From CAVPRW01 sp046727435 [NCBI: bacterium] (GTDB lineage Bacteria > Tectomicrobia > Entotheonellia > J063): a stretch of DNA of 8,017 nt. The notes under the pieces were generated by a model. It had not been told where the DNA came from, made no database searches, and saw only the letters and a program-made list of their open reading frames with translations. Location: the NCBI GenBank assembly GCA_046727435.1, contig JBKPCR010000551.1, forward strand, positions 1-8,017. Direction: 5' to 3'. The first letter of the stretch is position 1, and the number at the start of each line of letters is the position of its first letter. Of this stretch, positions 6,651 to 8,017 are shown piece after piece. The translations under genes were made by a program, and so were the position numbers.

Positions 6651-6679
6651 AGTGTAGTCGAGCCGGCTGATGGTGTCAA
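6651..6679 (-). promoter_or_regulatory. Sigma70-type promoter for the TPR gene
   Basis: On the minus strand, TTGACA (6679-6674) is a perfect -35, separated by exactly 17 bases from TACACT (6656-6651), a 4/6 match to the -10. Transcription would start near 6644, leaving a leader of about 110 bases before ATG 6530. Confidence 0.6.
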
Positions 6680-7280
6680 CGCGCAGCCATCCACCATAGA
6701 TCATGAGTCACCAGGTGAATCCTCTCGCCATTATGGCTCTCCGAGCCATAGCAGGCAGGCGATTTGGCCGCAACGAGCGCCAAACGCATGCCCAAGATCG
6801 GAATACATGTGGGGCCAATCATCCCCTCTCCGGCATTCGAGCGCAGTACTTACCAAATCAGGTGCGAAGGAGGATGAGAGCTATCCACACCATTGGGCCC
6901 TGTTGGACTCGGTGCGGCGCGCAGCCGATGGTTCCCAGTCACGTGGTAGCATTCGGGGATGTCGGCGCTAGGGATGGGCATGACCGCGGGAGGGTTTGCC
7001 TACGGTGTGAGCCCCTGGCTCAAAGCCCTGCTCTAGATGCCCAGGGCAGGGAAGATCATGTGCGCTGTGTGCACGCTCACCCCGCCTGGATCTCCGAGCT
7101 GGTAGGAGTGCTAACCGTGCTCGCGATGGTGGGCTTCTTCATGGCCCATTCCTACTGGCTATGTGGGAATCTCTCTTGCATTGGCTTATCCAGTAGCGCA
7201 CGTTGATCACGCCCGCCTTCACCCCGTAAGCGGACGCGGTTGTCTCATCAGCCCGGCTACTATGAAGGGCGCTGAAAGTG
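6680..7280. other. Long stretch with no convincing gene
   Basis: This lies between the promoter of the minus-strand TPR gene and the broken plus-strand usp. A plus-strand frame 6703-7206 is open and encodes a Cys/His-rich segment (CLRC, HVRCVHAH) followed by a hydrophobic stretch SELVGVLTVLAMVGFFMAHS. It has no properly spaced ribosome binding site (GAAGGAGG touches ATG 6874 directly) and no family is recognised. Another short frame, 6959-7036, gives MSALGMGMTAGGFAYGVSPW and stops after 25 residues. These may be gene debris, consistent with the decay seen next door. Confidence 0.4.
6732..6750. repeat. Short perfect hairpin
   Basis: TATGGCTC and GAGCCATA pair perfectly over 8 bp around a 3-base loop. 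No T-tract follows. It lies upstream of the TPR gene promoter; function unknown. Confidence 0.4.
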
Positions 7281-7287
7281 AGAGGAG
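7281..7287 (+). promoter_or_regulatory. Shine-Dalgarno site of the broken usp
   Basis: AGAGGAG lies 8 bases before ATG 7296, matching the sequence and spacing found before the intact usp at 3181. It supports 7296 as the original start. Confidence 0.6.
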
Positions 7288-7295
7288 CCACATCG

Positions 7296-7788
7296 ATGCA
7301 GCTCCGGACGATTCTGGTCGCGGTCGGCTCCTCGCCGCAGGCGCCCGAGGCGCGACGTTGGGGGGTGAGTCTGGGGCAGAAGTATTGCGCCCGGCCCCTG
7401 TTGCGGCATATCCTTGCTGCCGCGGGAGAGGACACGAGCCCGCTCGAGTCGATGCTAATCCGCTCGGCACCAGCGATCCACGAGGAGAAGGCCTCGGGTA
7501 TCTGAATGCGGTACCAGGCCGTTGGCGAACTGGAGGAGCCGGCGCGGTCCGAACTTTATAGATTCGCCCAGCAGTATCTTCCGATGCCGGTGGAGGAGCC
7601 GGCGCGGTCCGAACTTTATGAATTCGCCCAGCAGTATCTTCCGATGCCGGTGTTGGTACAGGTGTGCGTCGGGTTGTAAGTCAGCGGACCAGATCTTCTA
7701 GGTCGCCCGGGAGGCGGGGGTGGACCTCATCGCCATCGGCACGCATGGACGCACAGGCTGGCGGCATGCCGTGCTCGGCAGCGTGACG
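7296..7788 (+). pseudogene. Universal stress protein (UspA family), multiply disrupted
   Basis: Conserved UspA pieces appear in order but in broken frames. The N-terminus MQLRTILVAVGSSPQAPEAR and RWGVSLGQKYCARPLLRHIL match the first strand, helix and second strand. The frame then meets TGA 7503-7505, continues in the same frame from ATG 7506 with LEEPARSELYRFAQQYLPMP, repeats that segment through a 60-bp duplication, and reaches VLVQVCVG before TAA 7677-7679. A +1 frame then gives ADQIF, TAG (7699-7701) and VAREAGVDLIAIGTHGRTGW, continuing RHAVLGSVT, with an intact G-x2-G-x9-G-S nucleotide signature. The usual ending HAPCPVxTV is missing. With at least two nonsense codons, one frameshift, one duplication and a lost C-terminus, a working full-length protein is not expected. 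In the ancestor it was probably co-transcribed with the CBS gene at 7862. Confidence 0.85.
7531..7650 (+). repeat. 60-bp direct tandem duplication
   Basis: Bases 7531-7590 and 7591-7650 are identical except at two adjacent positions (AG at 7560-7561, GA at 7620-7621). The unit is 20 codons, so it repeats VEEPARSELYxFAQQYLPMP in frame; the difference changes Arg (AGA) to Glu (GAA). The high identity suggests a recent slippage or recombination event, or an assembly artefact. Confidence 0.95.
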
Positions 7789-7861
7789 GTACCCATTGGG
7801 GAGAGCCAGGGCTCTACCAGTGCATGCCCTAGTAGCCTCCTCCAGGCAGGGGGATTACACG

Positions 7862-8017
7862 ATGAGCTATGAGCACCACGCTCCCCAGCAGGGGCTGACA
7901 TTTGACACCGCGATGGCCCACACCTGTACACAGGTGCCAGTCGTGTCGCCTACTGCTCGGGCGGGCGAGGTTTGGGCCTCTCTCATGGGTCGGCGCTATG
8001 AGAGCGCCACGCATCTC
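7862..8017 (+). CDS. CBS-domain protein, possibly MgtE-like (5' part only)
   Basis: The first 52 codons of a gene that runs past the window end. Residues VPVVSPTARAGEVWASLMGR (25-44) followed by RYESATHL are typical of the first strand and helix of a CBS domain (ligand-sensing, often adenosine nucleotides). Proteins annotated as MgtE-type magnesium transporters of stress islands carry very similar segments, but no membrane part is visible here, so a stand-alone CBS protein is equally possible. The start ATG 7862 has AGGGGGA (7848-7854) 7 bases upstream. The gene begins 73 bases after the last recognisable usp codon and overlaps the end of that open frame (TGA 7870-7872), which suggests the two once formed one transcription unit. 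Confidence 0.6.
   Translation, partial: MSYEHHAPQQGLTFDTAMAHTCTQVPVVSPTARAGEVWASLMGRRYESATHL

Noticed and set aside
7241-7267. Promoter-like TTGTCT and TATGAA ahead of the broken usp
   Set aside because: The spacer is only 15 bases and both boxes are 4/6 matches; too weak to annotate.
7907-7935. TTGACA followed by TGTACA at 17 bases
   Set aside because: Inside the CBS-domain coding region, with a poor -10 match.
7921-7936. Inverted repeat CACCTGT-ac-ACAGGTG
   Set aside because: Lies within coding sequence with only a 2-base loop; likely chance.
1-8017. CRISPR array, insertion sequence, integrase, tRNA or rRNA
   Set aside because: No spaced repeats, transposase-like frames, terminal inverted repeats or RNA gene patterns were found on reading both strands.

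Overview
The window is GC-rich bacterial DNA. Most of its genes have clear Shine-Dalgarno sites, and it reads as a stress-survival (dormancy) gene island. I cannot fix the taxon. The protein styles (HHRRG-type hibernation factor, paired PPOX-fold proteins, a 167-aa UspA) fit Nitrospirota, NC10 or Deltaproteobacteria-like groups, but this is an impression and no search was run.

Layout. Plus strand, 1-4074: the 3' end of a small heat shock protein (Hsp20); a roughly 70-codon remnant carrying two in-frame stops; two different FMN-binding-fold PPOX-family proteins; a C-terminal remnant of nicotinate phosphoribosyltransferase; a gene-poor stretch; a complete second Hsp20; a complete universal stress protein (UspA); and a short ribosome hibernation factor-like gene whose C-terminus looks cut off. 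Minus strand, 4221-6530: one long gene for a 769-aa protein. It has an N-terminal NTPase-like domain without a recognisable Walker A motif, a proline/arginine/glutamate-rich linker and C-terminal TPR-like helical repeats. A good sigma70-type promoter for it lies at 6651-6679. From 6531 to 7295 I see no convincing gene. Plus strand, 7296-8017: a wrecked second UspA gene, including a 60-bp tandem duplication, followed by the start of a CBS-domain gene (possibly MgtE-like) that runs off the window.

How they fit together. Chaperone (Hsp20), UspA, flavin-fold proteins, ribosome hibernation, NAD salvage (now only a fragment) and CBS-domain proteins resemble the functional set of the mycobacterial DosR dormancy regulon. 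The proposal that they act together here is inference from neighbourhood. Four loci look degraded or truncated while a 2.3-kb ORF beside them is intact, which suggests selective decay rather than uniformly poor sequence.
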